Assembly (NCBI GenBank): GCA_030695415.1 | Contig: JAUYQZ010000013.1 | Span: 117,048-181,047, forward strand | From: Hylemonella sp. | GTDB taxonomy: Bacteria; Pseudomonadota; Gammaproteobacteria; Burkholderiales; Burkholderiaceae_C | Direction: 5' to 3' | DNA: 64,000 nt | Shown: one piece after another, positions 43,885 to 53,133 of the stretch | How positions within the stretch are numbered: position 1 is the first letter of the stretch | How the letters are laid out: each line of letters starts with the position of its first letter | Notes under the pieces: model-generated | Databases searched by the model: none | The model's input: only the letters and a program-made list of their open reading frames with translations | What the model was told of the DNA's origin: nothing | Position numbers and translations under genes: made by a program

Positions 43885-45096
43885 ATGGGCAAGCTCACGG
43901 CGGTAGCGGTCAAGGCAGCGATGGCGAATCCTGGAACCTATCAGGATGGCGATGGATTGGTGCTTAGGGTCGATAAGCGTGGTGGAGCCTATTGGGTCCT
44001 AAGGCTCCAGCGAGACGGCAAGCGACAGGATATCGGCTTGGGTAGCGCCAAGCAGATGACACTTGCAGAAGCGCGGCAAAAAGCCACGGTCTTGCGTAAG
44101 GCGGTTAAGGTCGACCACCGTGATGTTCTGGCCGAAAAAAAAGACGAGGCCGCCGCCAAGGTGACGTTCCGGGCTGCCGCGACTCAGTACCACAGCGAAA
44201 ACGAAGCGGGCTGGAAAAGCACGGTCTATGCGCGCCAGTGGCTCGCCAGTCTCGAAAACTATGCCTTTCCGAAGCTGGGTGACATGCCGACGGGCAGCAT
44301 CAGCAGTGCTGATATCATCGCCGTGCTGACGCCAATCTGGCAGGAAATCCCCGATACCGCCCGCCAGGTCCGCAACCGGATTTGCGCCGTGCTGGATTAT
44401 TCCCACGCGAAGGGCTGGCGCTCCCGCGAGGCCCCGTCGGGCAATGGCAGCCTGAAGGCGGGTCGCGGGCTGCCACGGCAAGTGAAGGTGCGTGAGAATC
44501 GCAAAGCGATGCCCTATGTCGCGCTACCCGGATTCCTCACCGCCTTACGGCGCAAACCATCCTTCGGGCGGCTTGCGCTGGAGTTGCTCATCCTGACTGG
44601 AGTGCGCAGTCAGGAGGTCCGCCTGGCGACATGGTCCGAATTTGACCTAGAGAGCCGGTTGTGGACGATCCCCGCCGAGCACATGAAGCGAAACAAGGCG
44701 CATATCGTGCCGCTGTCTGACGAGGCTCTGGCCGTGCTTGCAAAAGCCGATGCCCTGCGGATGTCTGAGAGCGACGTCGTGTTTCCCGGCGTAGCTGGTA
44801 AGCCTATGTCTGACATGACGCTGCTCAAGGTGCTGCGGGACATGAGCGAACCTTACCACGTCCACGGCTTCCGCTCTGCGTTCACCGATTGGGCAGCAAA
44901 TGAGGGCATCCCCGATGCCGTGGTAGAAGCTGCTCTCGCGCACAAGACGCCCGACGCTGTCCAGGCGGCCTATCGCCGCACAACCTATCTCGGCACACCC
45001 GACCAGCCCGGCGCCCGCGTGAAGTTGATGGCAGCTTGGGGGCGTTACTGCCTAGGGGTGGCGACGGGCGCGGACAAGGCAGCCCCGCCGGCTTGA
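43885..45096 (+). CDS. int: P4-type tyrosine integrase (DUF4102 N-terminus)
   Basis: 403 residues from the ATG at 43885, chosen for its GGGAG site and the typical MGKLTAVAVKAA start. The DUF4102 domain (DGDGLVLRVDKRGGAYWVL) is at the N-terminus. Catalytic residues lie in GVRSQEVRLATW (Arg), HVHGFRSAFTDWA (His, Arg), ALAHK (His) and AYRRTTYL (Tyr). It integrates and excises the element at tRNA-Tyr. Confidence 0.95.
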   Translation: MGKLTAVAVKAAMANPGTYQDGDGLVLRVDKRGGAYWVLRLQRDGKRQDIGLGSAKQMTLAEARQKATVLRKAVKVDHRDVLAEKKDEAAAKVTFRAAATQYHSENEAGWKSTVYARQWLASLENYAFPKLGDMPTGSISSADIIAVLTPIWQEIPDTARQVRNRICAVLDYSHAKGWRSREAPSGNGSLKAGRGLPRQVKVRENRKAMPYVALPGFLTALRRKPSFGRLALELLILTGVRSQEVRLATWSEFDLESRLWTIPAEHMKRNKAHIVPLSDEALAVLAKADALRMSESDVVFPGVAGKPMSDMTLLKVLRDMSEPYHVHGFRSAFTDWAANEGIPDAVVEAALAHKTPDAVQAAYRRTTYLGTPDQPGARVKLMAAWGRYCLGVATGADKAAPPA

Positions 45097-45188
45097 GTGT
45101 GGGATCAGCTTACCGATGCTCTCGCGCAGCAACTGAGACGAGAGGCAAACTCTCACCTTGAGCGTCGCTCTACAATTCGGAGCGACCG

Positions 45189-45845
45189 CTAAAAGCGCCA
45201 ATGGCGAAGCACTTCGCGGACATAGCCAGGAGTCTCGCCATTGCGGGGAATGCCGCCTGCACGCTCAACGGCGCCGGGACCTGCATTGTAGGCAGCTACC
45301 GCGAGGTGGACCACGCCAAACCTGTCGAGCATCTGCCGCAGGTATCGCGCTGCGCCGAAGATGTTGGCCATTGGATCGAAGCGATTGAAGACTCCGAGTT
45401 CTTTTGCCGTGGCGGGCATCAGCTGCCCAAGGCCCGCGGCACCCGCCGGGCTGACAGCCAAAGGGTTGTAACGAGATTCTGTCCATACGAGCGCATCAAG
45501 CAGGCCCGCGGGCAATGAGTACTTCGCCTCCGCGGCATAGATGTGAGGCAAGTAGGTTGCTCGCCGAAACCCGGATGGGGCCGGCTTGGCATTGGGTTCG
45601 TATCTGTATGGCCGGTTGACCCGCCCATCGTCCGCCACTGACAGGCGCGGTGCTGGGGCGGTCTGCGAGGAACGCCAGAGCCCATGCTCGACCAGTTGAA
45701 AGCCGTTTGATGCTTCCGCAATCCGAATGCCTTCGGAGTGGCTGGCCGCAGCGCCGTTCGTAGCTGGCGCTGTTATGTCCTGAGCACTGGCCGGGATACC
45801 AGAAGTGATCGCGATGCCCGCGATCAAGAGAGTTCTGATTGTCAT
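45189..45845 (-). CDS. Periplasmic lytic transglycosylase (VirB1-like, SLT domain)
   Basis: 218 residues from the ATG at 45845 (a GAGA site upstream; earlier codons less likely). Signal peptide [17 protein letters not shown]. The SLT domain has catalytic glutamate in [20 protein letters not shown] and later [17 protein letters not shown]. It opens peptidoglycan for a conjugation channel. First cargo gene behind the integrase, on the opposite strand. Confidence 0.92.
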   Translation of the reverse strand: MTIRTLLIAGIAITSGIPASAQDITAPATNGAAASHSEGIRIAEASNGFQLVEHGLWRSSQTAPAPRLSVADDGRVNRPYRYEPNAKPAPSGFRRATYLPHIYAAEAKYSLPAGLLDALVWTESRYNPLAVSPAGAAGLGQLMPATAKELGVFNRFDPMANIFGAARYLRQMLDRFGVVHLAVAAYNAGPGAVERAGGIPRNGETPGYVREVLRHWRF

Positions 45846-45970
45846 TTCTCGATCCTTGTCTAGCCGAATCGAGTGAGAACATATAAAGAACAAGCGATGT
45901 AGGAAAACTGGACTGGCGCAAGTGAAGAGCGGAGGCTGCGCGGGGAGGGCACCTCAACCGGAGAAGGTCG

Positions 45971-46867
45971 ATGCCCCCGTTAGACAAAGTTCATCAACTC
46001 GAACGCCGCGCCCGCACGATCGTCGAAAGCCTTCAAGGTACATGGAGTCGGGGCAAAGGCATGTGCTGCTGCCCCGCGCACGACGACCGCACTCCCTCAC
46101 TGAGCGTGACACTGGGGCGCAAAGCGATCCTGTTTCATTGCTTCGCGGGATGCTCGAATGATGAGGTGATTGCCGCACTCGACCGCCAGGGTATTCGCAG
46201 CCGTGACCTGTTCGATGGCTCGGGGGCCGTTGCCGCTGATCGACCGGAAAAAAGGGCCTTCAATTCCAACGCGCGGCGTTTGTGGCACTCGGCGGCGGCG
46301 ATCTCCGACAGCCCTGCCGAAGGATACCTCGCGCAGCGCGGGATCCTGCGTGCCTCTGATCAGCTCCGTTATCTCGAGCGCACGCCGCTCGGACCACGTG
46401 GTGCGGTCCAGTTCCTCCCTGCAATGTTGGCGGCCGTCACGACTGACATGGGCATAATCGCGATCCACAGGACATTTCTCGACGTGCCGAGCGCAAAGCT
46501 CGCCGATTTTGAGCGGCCCAAGCGTGCGCTTGGCAGCCTTGGCTGTGGTGCAGTCAGACTTGCCCCGCCGGCCGCAGGCCGGTTGGGCCTTGCCGAAGGT
46601 ATCGAAAGCGCCCTGTCAGCCACGCAGATGTTTGGCGTCCCTTGTTGGGCAACGCTTGGTAACGAGCGGTTCGGCCTCGTCGCGATTCCAGAGAGTGTGC
46701 GCGAGCTTCATTTGTTCATCGACAATGATCGAGGGGGCGAGCTCGCAAATCAGCGCGCCCTAAAGGCATATTCTGCGTCATGCCGGGTGATCCAGTCGCG
46801 AGCGCCAGCGTCCGCCGGTTTCGACTGGAATGACGAACTCAAGGCAAGGCTCGCTTGTGAAACCTGA
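45971..46867 (+). CDS. Zinc-finger/toprim-domain protein (DNA primase-like, ICE-associated)
   Basis: 298 residues. An N-terminal CHC2-type zinc finger (CCCPAHDDRTPSLSV, then FHCFAGCSND) is followed by a C-terminal toprim-like region with LAEGIESALSA and LFIDNDRGGELANQRA. This domain pair is typical of mobile-element primases that help replicate the transferred strand. It sits 76 bp before the strawberry-notch helicase gene, its frequent partner. Confidence 0.88.
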   Translation: MPPLDKVHQLERRARTIVESLQGTWSRGKGMCCCPAHDDRTPSLSVTLGRKAILFHCFAGCSNDEVIAALDRQGIRSRDLFDGSGAVAADRPEKRAFNSNARRLWHSAAAISDSPAEGYLAQRGILRASDQLRYLERTPLGPRGAVQFLPAMLAAVTTDMGIIAIHRTFLDVPSAKLADFERPKRALGSLGCGAVRLAPPAAGRLGLAEGIESALSATQMFGVPCWATLGNERFGLVAIPESVRELHLFIDNDRGGELANQRALKAYSASCRVIQSRAPASAGFDWNDELKARLACET

Positions 46868-46942
46868 TCAGCATGCCAGAGGGGAGGGGGCCTTCGGTTG
46901 ATTGAGGCCTGCGAGACGCAGGACCTCGTCAGGAGGTTTCCC

Positions 46943-49414
46943 ATGTCCAACTCTTCCTTCGCCTTCGCATTCGATCCACCATCTCCGCCGCTTGTCGTGG
47001 CGGCAGCCAAAGCAATGGCGTTGCAATTGGCAGCAGGCAGCGCGCTTTCGCGCAGCGACATCAACCGCATCATGACGGACCACTTCGGCGCAACCGATGC
47101 ACTCGGGGCATGGTCAGTCCGTGATGCTCACGCTGCGCTCGAGCTGGCGCAGGTTCAACACCTGCAAGCATCAGATCAAGTCCAGCCCACAAGCACGATC
47201 GACGAGGCGGAACAGTTCTTCTGCGGTCTCGATGCCCAAGTTCCGACCCAGACCAATCGCAGCGACGAGCAGATCGAATGGCAGCAGTTTGCGACGCCGC
47301 CGCGGCTTGCCTGGCTTGCTGCCCGGGCTTGCGCGCTGGCCACTGGCGAGCTTGTGCTGGAACCCTCGGCCGGAACGGGCATGCTCGCGGTCTGGGCTGC
47401 CAAGACCGGCTCGCGCCTTGCCCTCAACGAGATTTCACCGCTGCGCCGCGACTGCCTGACTGCTGTGTTCCCCGCTTCCCGTGTGACCGGATATGATGCC
47501 GAGCTGATCGACGAATTGCTCGATCCGGCCATCGTCCCAAGCGCCGTGCTCATGAACCCGCCCTATTCTCACGGCATCGGGCGGGGCCACGATGGCCGCA
47601 CCGGGGCGAGGCATCTACGATCGGCTTGGAGCCGACTTGCTCCCGGCGGAAGGCTCGTCGCGATCATGCCTGAATGGTTCGACTGCGCGCGGTTTCTGGC
47701 CAAGACAAAAGGGCCAGTGTCGTTGCGGCTCAATGCCGCGGTCGAACGTGCGTTCGTCAAGCATGGCACCGGGATCACCACGCGACTGCTGGTTCTCGAC
47801 AAGGCGGAAAGCGCCAACGAGCCCGTCGCAATCCGCACGAACGACTTTCGCCAGCTGGCTGATCTTGTCGATGCTTTGCCGGCTCGCGCCAGCCTGGAGG
47901 CTGTTCCCGAGCAATCGCGCCTCCCGCTTCGTGCGCCGTTTCGCCTGGTGACGGTGCCGCGCAGGCCGCTGCCTACACCAGCGAGGATCACTCCTTCAGC
48001 CTCCGCCATCGGGTCGCTTACCTACCAGTCGCTCGAAGCCCCTGCGCCGCTTGCCCCTCAGGTCGGCCACTATCTGCCCTATCGCCCGAGCAGGATAGTT
48101 ATCGATCGCGCGGCCGAGCATCCAACGCCGCTCGTTGAGTCCGCCGCCATGGGGTCGATTGCCGCACCCAAGCCCGAAGCGGTGCCGCAGCTTCCCGACG
48201 GCCTGGTTGCCAAGGGGCTGCTGTCTGTTGCCCAGGCAGAGACCCTGATCTACGCCGCCAGCGCTCACGCCCGCGATCTTTCCGGCCGGTTCGAGCCCGA
48301 GGACAAGGGCTGTTCACTCAAGGCATCTGCGGAAGGCCAGACGTACCGCCAGGGCTATTTCCTCGGGGACGGAACGGGTGCCGGCAAGGGCCGTCAGGTT
48401 GCCAGCGTCATCCTCGATCGCTGGGTGCGCGGGGAACGCCGCCATATCTGGATCTCGAAGAACGAGGCGCTGCTTGAAGATGCCCGGCGCGACTGGGCTG
48501 CGCTTGGCGGCCTACCGATCGACATTCAGCCTCTGGCTTCCTGGAAACTTGGCACCTCCATCGCCATGCGCGAGGGCATCCTCTTCGTGACCTACCCGAC
48601 CCTGCGTTCGGGCCGAAACGATGCGACTCGCCTCGACCAGATCCTTGCCTGGGCGGGCGACGACTTCGACGGCGTCATCGTGTTCGACGAGGCGCACGCC
48701 ATGGCCAATGCCGCTGGCGGCGAAGGATCGCGCGGTAAGGTCAAGGGCTCAGAGCAGGGTATCTCCGGCGTACGCCTGCAGAACCTCCTGCCCCGCGCAC
48801 GCGTGCTCTACGCCTCGGCAACCGGCGCTTCCGACGTCAACAACTTGGCCTATGCCACGCGCCTCGGTCTCTGGGGGCCGGAGACCGCCTTCGCCAATCG
48901 TGAGGCCTTCGTGGCCGACATTCGGGACGGCGGCATTGCCGCGATGGAGCTGGTCGCGCGGGACCTCAAGTCGCTCGGACTCTACACAGCCCGGGCCCTT
49001 TCATTCGCCGGTGTCGAATATGAAATCCTCGAGCATTGCCTGACCGAGGATCAGATCGCAGTCTATGACGCTTATGCTGAGGCCTGGGCAATCATCCACG
49101 CCAACCTGCGCGACGCGCTGGAAGCCACGCGGATCGTCGACAGCGAGACCGGGGGCACGCTCAACTCCGGTGCCAAGTCCGCAGCGCTGTCGATCTTCGA
49201 GGGAACCAAGCAGCGCTTCCTCGCGCAGCTGCTTCTGTCGATGAAGCTCCCCAGCTTGCTACCCGCGATCGATACGGCGATCGCCGATGGGCATGCCGTT
49301 GTCGTGCAACTCGTCTCGACGGCAGAGGCCATGCTCGACCGGCGACTTGCCGACCTGTCTGACGAGGAACGCGAAGCTCTCGAGATCGACCTCTCCCCGC
49401 GGGAAGCCATGTAA
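46943..49414 (+). pseudogene. Strawberry-notch-type helicase, N-terminal part (interrupted by RIT element)
   Basis: 823 residues from an ATG preceded by AGGAGG. Residues about 100-300 resemble a DNA methyltransferase fold (LMNPPYSHGIGRG). The SNF2-like helicase has Walker A DGTGAGKGRQ and Walker B VIVFDEAHAM. The frame stops at TAA 49412, inside a 26-bp palindrome at the left boundary of the inserted element, just after LSPRE. The continuation EYVIDYLAKSFP is found at 53127 onward. Without helicase motifs IV-VI this half should be inactive alone. Confidence 0.88.
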
Positions 49415-49434
49415 TGTTGAGCTCAACATTACAT
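49409..49434. repeat. 26-bp perfect palindrome at the left junction of the RIT element
   Basis: The half ATGTAATGTTGAG is followed directly by its reverse complement. It contains the stop codon that ends the truncated helicase and lies 1 bp outside the left terminal repeat. No copy occurs at the right junction. Confidence 0.9.
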
Positions 49435-49435
49435 A

Positions 49436-49521
49436 TATTCTTTGCAGTCGCAGTTTATGTCGAGCGTGGCGGCGGGAGGCGCAGGTTTCCTTCGGTTTTC
49501 CATGATTTCACTCCAGATAAT
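49436..49521 (+). repeat. Left terminal inverted repeat of the RIT element
   Basis: 86 bp beginning TATTCTTTGCAG and ending CCAGATAAT. It is identical to the reverse complement of 53048-53133; the match ends exactly at both boundaries. Confidence 0.95.
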
Positions 49522-49526
49522 TACAG

Positions 49527-49554
49527 TTCCTTCGACCTCAACAAGTCGAAGGAA
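49527..49554 (+). promoter_or_regulatory. Hairpin over the ribosome-binding site of the first recombinase gene
   Basis: TTCCTTCGAC and GTCGAAGGAA form a 10-bp stem with an 8-base loop. The right arm includes the GAAGG ribosome-binding site of the ATG at 49560, so the fold could limit translation or be a recombinase binding dyad. Confidence 0.5.
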
Positions 49555-49559
49555 GCTAC

Positions 49560-51107
49560 ATGCGAACACGATCATCATTGCCGTTTCGAGCGGCCCCGCT
49601 CCGGGTCGAAGACCCGCCCAGTCACGGCACCCTACTCACCGCATTCCTCTCCTCTTTGTCGCTCGACGAGAGGTCAGCCTGTGCGGTTCTGTTTGGCGCT
49701 GCTGCCCGCCATTTCCTGCATTGGCTGGAACTCCATGGGATCGCGGTCCGCACGATCGACGATCGGGTTGTTCGGCGGTTCGAGAAGCACCGGTGCCGGT
49801 GCCACCGGTATTCGGCGCAGCAGCCAGTATATAAGACGGACATTGCAGCGCGGGTCAGACGCTTCGTCCGCTTCCTGGAAGATCAAGGCTACGTCGAAGT
49901 CGACGATGGGATCGGCGATCTGCCACGGCACCTCGCCGACTATTCCGATGCGGTCGATTACCTGCAACTCGCGCAGGGACCGGCGCAGTCCTATCGATCC
50001 GAGGCCGAGCATGTCGTGGCCTGGCTTCGCATTGCGCGACGGCGATGGGCCGATATCGACGACACGATCATCGACCAGTACGCCGCGCACGATTGCCGTT
50101 GCCCGGTCTGGCGCAAGCGGGGCAAGCTGGTCGCCACGGGCACCAAGCGCCGGCGGCGCTGCGCTCGGCACTTCGTCGAGTTTCTGCGGGGTCGGGGCGT
50201 CATCCCACCGGTCGAACCGGTGGTGGACGATAACCCGCACATGGCGGCATATCTTACATGGCTCAAGCAACATCGCGGCGCGACCGACGAGACGATCCGG
50301 CGTTACCGGACCGATATCACGCGGCTCATGCCCATGCTCGGCGAGCCTTCACAATGGGATGCAGCCGCTCTCAGGCGCGCGTTCCAACGACGAAGCAAGG
50401 AGACGCCGGGGTCGGCATCGCTGCTCGTCACGATAATGAGGAGCTACATTCGGTTCCTGATCGTGCAAGGCGAGTGCCGACCGGCATTGTTGCACGCGAT
50501 ACCATCAGTGCAACGCTACCGCCTTTCGGCGTTACCCCGTCACGTCGACCCGGCCACGATCGAGAAGATCATTGCAGCCTGTCCGACAGTTCGGCCGGTG
50601 GAAGTCCGCGACAAGGCCATCATTCTCCTGCTCGCCAGGCTCGGACTGCGAGCGGGCGATGTCCGGGACATGCGGCTTGACGATATCGATTGGCGGGGCG
50701 GGTACATCCGGGTCAAGGGCAAGACCCGAAGGCCGGACCGGCTGCCGCTGCCGCAGGATGTCGGCGACGCGATTCTGGCATATCTTGCGGCAGCCCGCCC
50801 GAAGGCCGTCGACGACCATCTGTTCCTGCGCGTGCAAGCTCCGTTCCGGCCATTCAGCTCGTCCGCGGAGATCGCAGGCATCGTCGCACGCACGCACGAT
50901 CGCGGTGGGATCGAAGGGGTGCCGACCGGGTCGCACATATTCCGGCATTCGCTTGCCACCAACTTGCTGCGCGCGGGCGCAGGCCTGGAGTCCGTTGGGA
51001 CCATCCTGCGTCACAGCTCGCCCGAGACCACTGCCATCTACGCCAAGGTCGATCTGCCGATGCTCATGAAGATCGCGCAGCCCTGGCCAGGAGACCTGCC
51101 ATGCTGA
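49560..51107 (+). CDS. RIT tyrosine recombinase, first (RitA-type)
   Basis: 515 residues. The C-terminal catalytic domain has LRAGDVRDMRL (Arg), KTRRPDRLPLP (Lys), HIFRHSLATNL (His-x-x-Arg), ILRHSSPETTAIY (His, Tyr). It is the longest of the three and has an added N-terminal helical region. It overlaps the next recombinase start by 7 bp. RIT recombinases are thought to act together in transposition. Confidence 0.92.
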   Translation: MRTRSSLPFRAAPLRVEDPPSHGTLLTAFLSSLSLDERSACAVLFGAAARHFLHWLELHGIAVRTIDDRVVRRFEKHRCRCHRYSAQQPVYKTDIAARVRRFVRFLEDQGYVEVDDGIGDLPRHLADYSDAVDYLQLAQGPAQSYRSEAEHVVAWLRIARRRWADIDDTIIDQYAAHDCRCPVWRKRGKLVATGTKRRRRCARHFVEFLRGRGVIPPVEPVVDDNPHMAAYLTWLKQHRGATDETIRRYRTDITRLMPMLGEPSQWDAAALRRAFQRRSKETPGSASLLVTIMRSYIRFLIVQGECRPALLHAIPSVQRYRLSALPRHVDPATIEKIIAACPTVRPVEVRDKAIILLLARLGLRAGDVRDMRLDDIDWRGGYIRVKGKTRRPDRLPLPQDVGDAILAYLAAARPKAVDDHLFLRVQAPFRPFSSSAEIAGIVARTHDRGGIEGVPTGSHIFRHSLATNLLRAGAGLESVGTILRHSSPETTAIYAKVDLPMLMKIAQPWPGDLPC

Positions 51108-52015
51108 ACATGCACATTTCCAGATACGTCACCCTGCATCGCAGCCTGGGTCGCAAGTATTCCGAACAGGACCGGATGCTCCGCCAGTACGCTGCATACG
51201 CCGAGGGTTTCGGCGATCGGCACACTCAGGTCCAGCGCATCTACGACTGGTGCCACTCGTCTAGCTCACAATATGTGGCCCGCCGCAGGTTCGACACCGC
51301 ACGTAACTTCAGCCTTTTCGCTCACGCCGAAGATTCAAGCCACGAAGTTCCGCCTGCCGGCGTCTTCGGTCGGGGCAAGCGGCCACGCCCAACGCCGATC
51401 ATCATTGATCCAGACCAAGTGCGGGCGATCATGACTGCTGCATTGGACGTTCCACCCCAAGGCACGATCAGCCCATACACGTACCATTACCTGTTCGGTC
51501 TGCTGGCGGCGACAGGTCTCCGGATTTCCGAGGCCCTTGCGCTACAATGCAGCGATCTGGTCGAGGATGGTCTGATCGTCCGCAACGGCAAGTTCGGCAA
51601 GCAGCGGCTGATTGCCTTGCAGCCATCGACGCGCCAAGCACTCGAAGCCTATCTCGCCCTCCGCGAGAAGCACGCGGCCAGGGGCAACGACCTGTTCGTC
51701 ACTATCCGGGGACGGGCACCGCACAAGGTGCGCGCCCACGTCGTGTTCGTCAGATTGGCCCGGCTGCTCGGATATCGTGGACCAACCGGTACTGCGGGCA
51801 TGCGACTCCACGATCTGCGGCACACCTTCGCTGTCCGCTCACTTGAGTCATGTCCGCCCGACAGGGAGGCCATCGCTCACCACATGGCCGGTCTCAGCGT
51901 CTATCTGGGGCACGTGTCGGTCGCCAACACGTACTGGTATCTCGAGGCCACTCCGGTGCTGCTGCGCGACATCGCTGCCGCCAGCGAGCAGCTTTACCGG
52001 GGAGAAGCGGCATGA
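51101..52015 (+). CDS. RIT tyrosine recombinase, second (RitB-type)
   Basis: 304 residues. Catalytic segments: LRISEALAL (Arg), HDLRHTFAV (His, Arg), VYLGHVSVANTYWYL (His, Tyr). The ATG overlaps the first recombinase stop and its own stop overlaps the third gene ATG by four bases. Confidence 0.92.
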   Translation: MLNMHISRYVTLHRSLGRKYSEQDRMLRQYAAYAEGFGDRHTQVQRIYDWCHSSSSQYVARRRFDTARNFSLFAHAEDSSHEVPPAGVFGRGKRPRPTPIIIDPDQVRAIMTAALDVPPQGTISPYTYHYLFGLLAATGLRISEALALQCSDLVEDGLIVRNGKFGKQRLIALQPSTRQALEAYLALREKHAARGNDLFVTIRGRAPHKVRAHVVFVRLARLLGYRGPTGTAGMRLHDLRHTFAVRSLESCPPDREAIAHHMAGLSVYLGHVSVANTYWYLEATPVLLRDIAAASEQLYRGEAA

Positions 52016-53016
52016 CGGCGCTCGCCCCCCATCTCTCGGCATACCTGCGTGAGCATCTGCCACGCGAACGTGCCGTCAGTCCGCACACGGTGAAGACCTA
52101 TGCCAACTGCTTCGTCCTCCTCGTCCGGTTCGCTGCCGATCGGCTGAAGCGTCGGCCGACCGATCTTGAGATCGAGGATCTCGGCCCTGATATGATCATG
52201 GCCTTCCTCGACCATGTCGAGACCGGGCGCGGCAGTTGCGTGCGGACCCGCAATGGCAGGCTCGCTGCGATCCGGTCCTTCTTCCGGTACATCGAGTACC
52301 GGATTCCGGCCTGCCTCGATCAGGCTCTCCGCGTCAGATCGATCCCGACCAAGAAGACCGACAAGGCGCTGATCGACTATCTCGACCGGACCGAGATCAA
52401 GGCCTTGCTTGATGCCCCGGATCCCCGGACGCGGCTTGGCACCCGCGATCGCGCGATGCTGCATCTGGCCTATGCTGGCGGGCTGAGGGTGTCGGAACTC
52501 GTAACGCTGCAGCTGCGCGATTTCCCGGACCGCTCCCTGTCCACCGTACACATCATGGGCAAGGGTCGGCGTGAACGGGTCCTTCCGCTCTGGAAAGAGA
52601 CCCAGTTCGTATTGCGCGCGTGGCTTGCGATACGGCCCGACGCGCAAGCTGCCGAGATATTCCTCAATGCCAACGGGCAGCCCATGACCCGCGACGGATT
52701 TGCGTTCCGTTTGGCCGAGCACGTCAAGACCGCGGCAACGAGGCAGCCGTCGATCCTTGGCAAACGGGTTACGCCGCACGTGCTACGGCATTCCTGTGCG
52801 ATGCACACGCTTGCGGCGACCGGGGACATTCGCAAGGTCGCATTGTGGCTTGGCCACGCCAGCATCCAAAGCACCGAGACCTACCTGCGGGCCGATCCCG
52901 AGGAGAAGCTGCAAATCCTCGCGGCTCACGGTGCCCCTGCCATCAAGCCCGGGCGCTTCAAGCCACCATCCGATGCCCTGATTACCATGCTTACCGACGT
53001 TCGAAGGCGGGCCTAG
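52012..53016 (+). CDS. RIT tyrosine recombinase, third (RitC-type, XerC/D-like)
   Basis: 334 residues, closest in form to XerC/D. It has an N-terminal SAM-like domain (VSPHTVKTYANCFVLLVRF), then LRVSELVTL (Arg), MGKGRRERVLPL (Lys), HVLRHSCAMHTL (His, Arg) and LGHASIQSTETYL (His, Tyr). It ends 31 bp before the right terminal repeat. Confidence 0.92.
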   Translation: MTALAPHLSAYLREHLPRERAVSPHTVKTYANCFVLLVRFAADRLKRRPTDLEIEDLGPDMIMAFLDHVETGRGSCVRTRNGRLAAIRSFFRYIEYRIPACLDQALRVRSIPTKKTDKALIDYLDRTEIKALLDAPDPRTRLGTRDRAMLHLAYAGGLRVSELVTLQLRDFPDRSLSTVHIMGKGRRERVLPLWKETQFVLRAWLAIRPDAQAAEIFLNANGQPMTRDGFAFRLAEHVKTAATRQPSILGKRVTPHVLRHSCAMHTLAATGDIRKVALWLGHASIQSTETYLRADPEEKLQILAAHGAPAIKPGRFKPPSDALITMLTDVRRRA

Positions 53017-53047
53017 CCCGTCTCCCAACATTCCCCCTGACCCTCAT

Positions 53048-53133
53048 ATTATCTGGAGTGAAATCATGGAAAACCGAAGGAAACCTGCGCCTCCCGCCGC
53101 CACGCTCGACATAAACTGCGACTGCAAAGAATA
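53048..53133 (-). repeat. Right terminal inverted repeat of the RIT element
   Basis: Exact reverse complement of 49436-49521. Read rightward, it contains CTGGAG and an ATG at 53066 that open a frame running into the 3' half of the split helicase. Confidence 0.95.

Larger units (their letters stand above)
49436..53133 (+). mobile_element. RIT (recombinase-in-trio) element inserted in the helicase gene
   Basis: Bounded by perfect 86-bp inverted repeats (49436-49521 and 53048-53133) and carrying three same-strand, overlapping tyrosine recombinase genes and nothing else, the definition of a RIT element. It splits a helicase gene whose two halves continue in register on either side. A clear target duplication is not visible. 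Confidence 0.9.
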
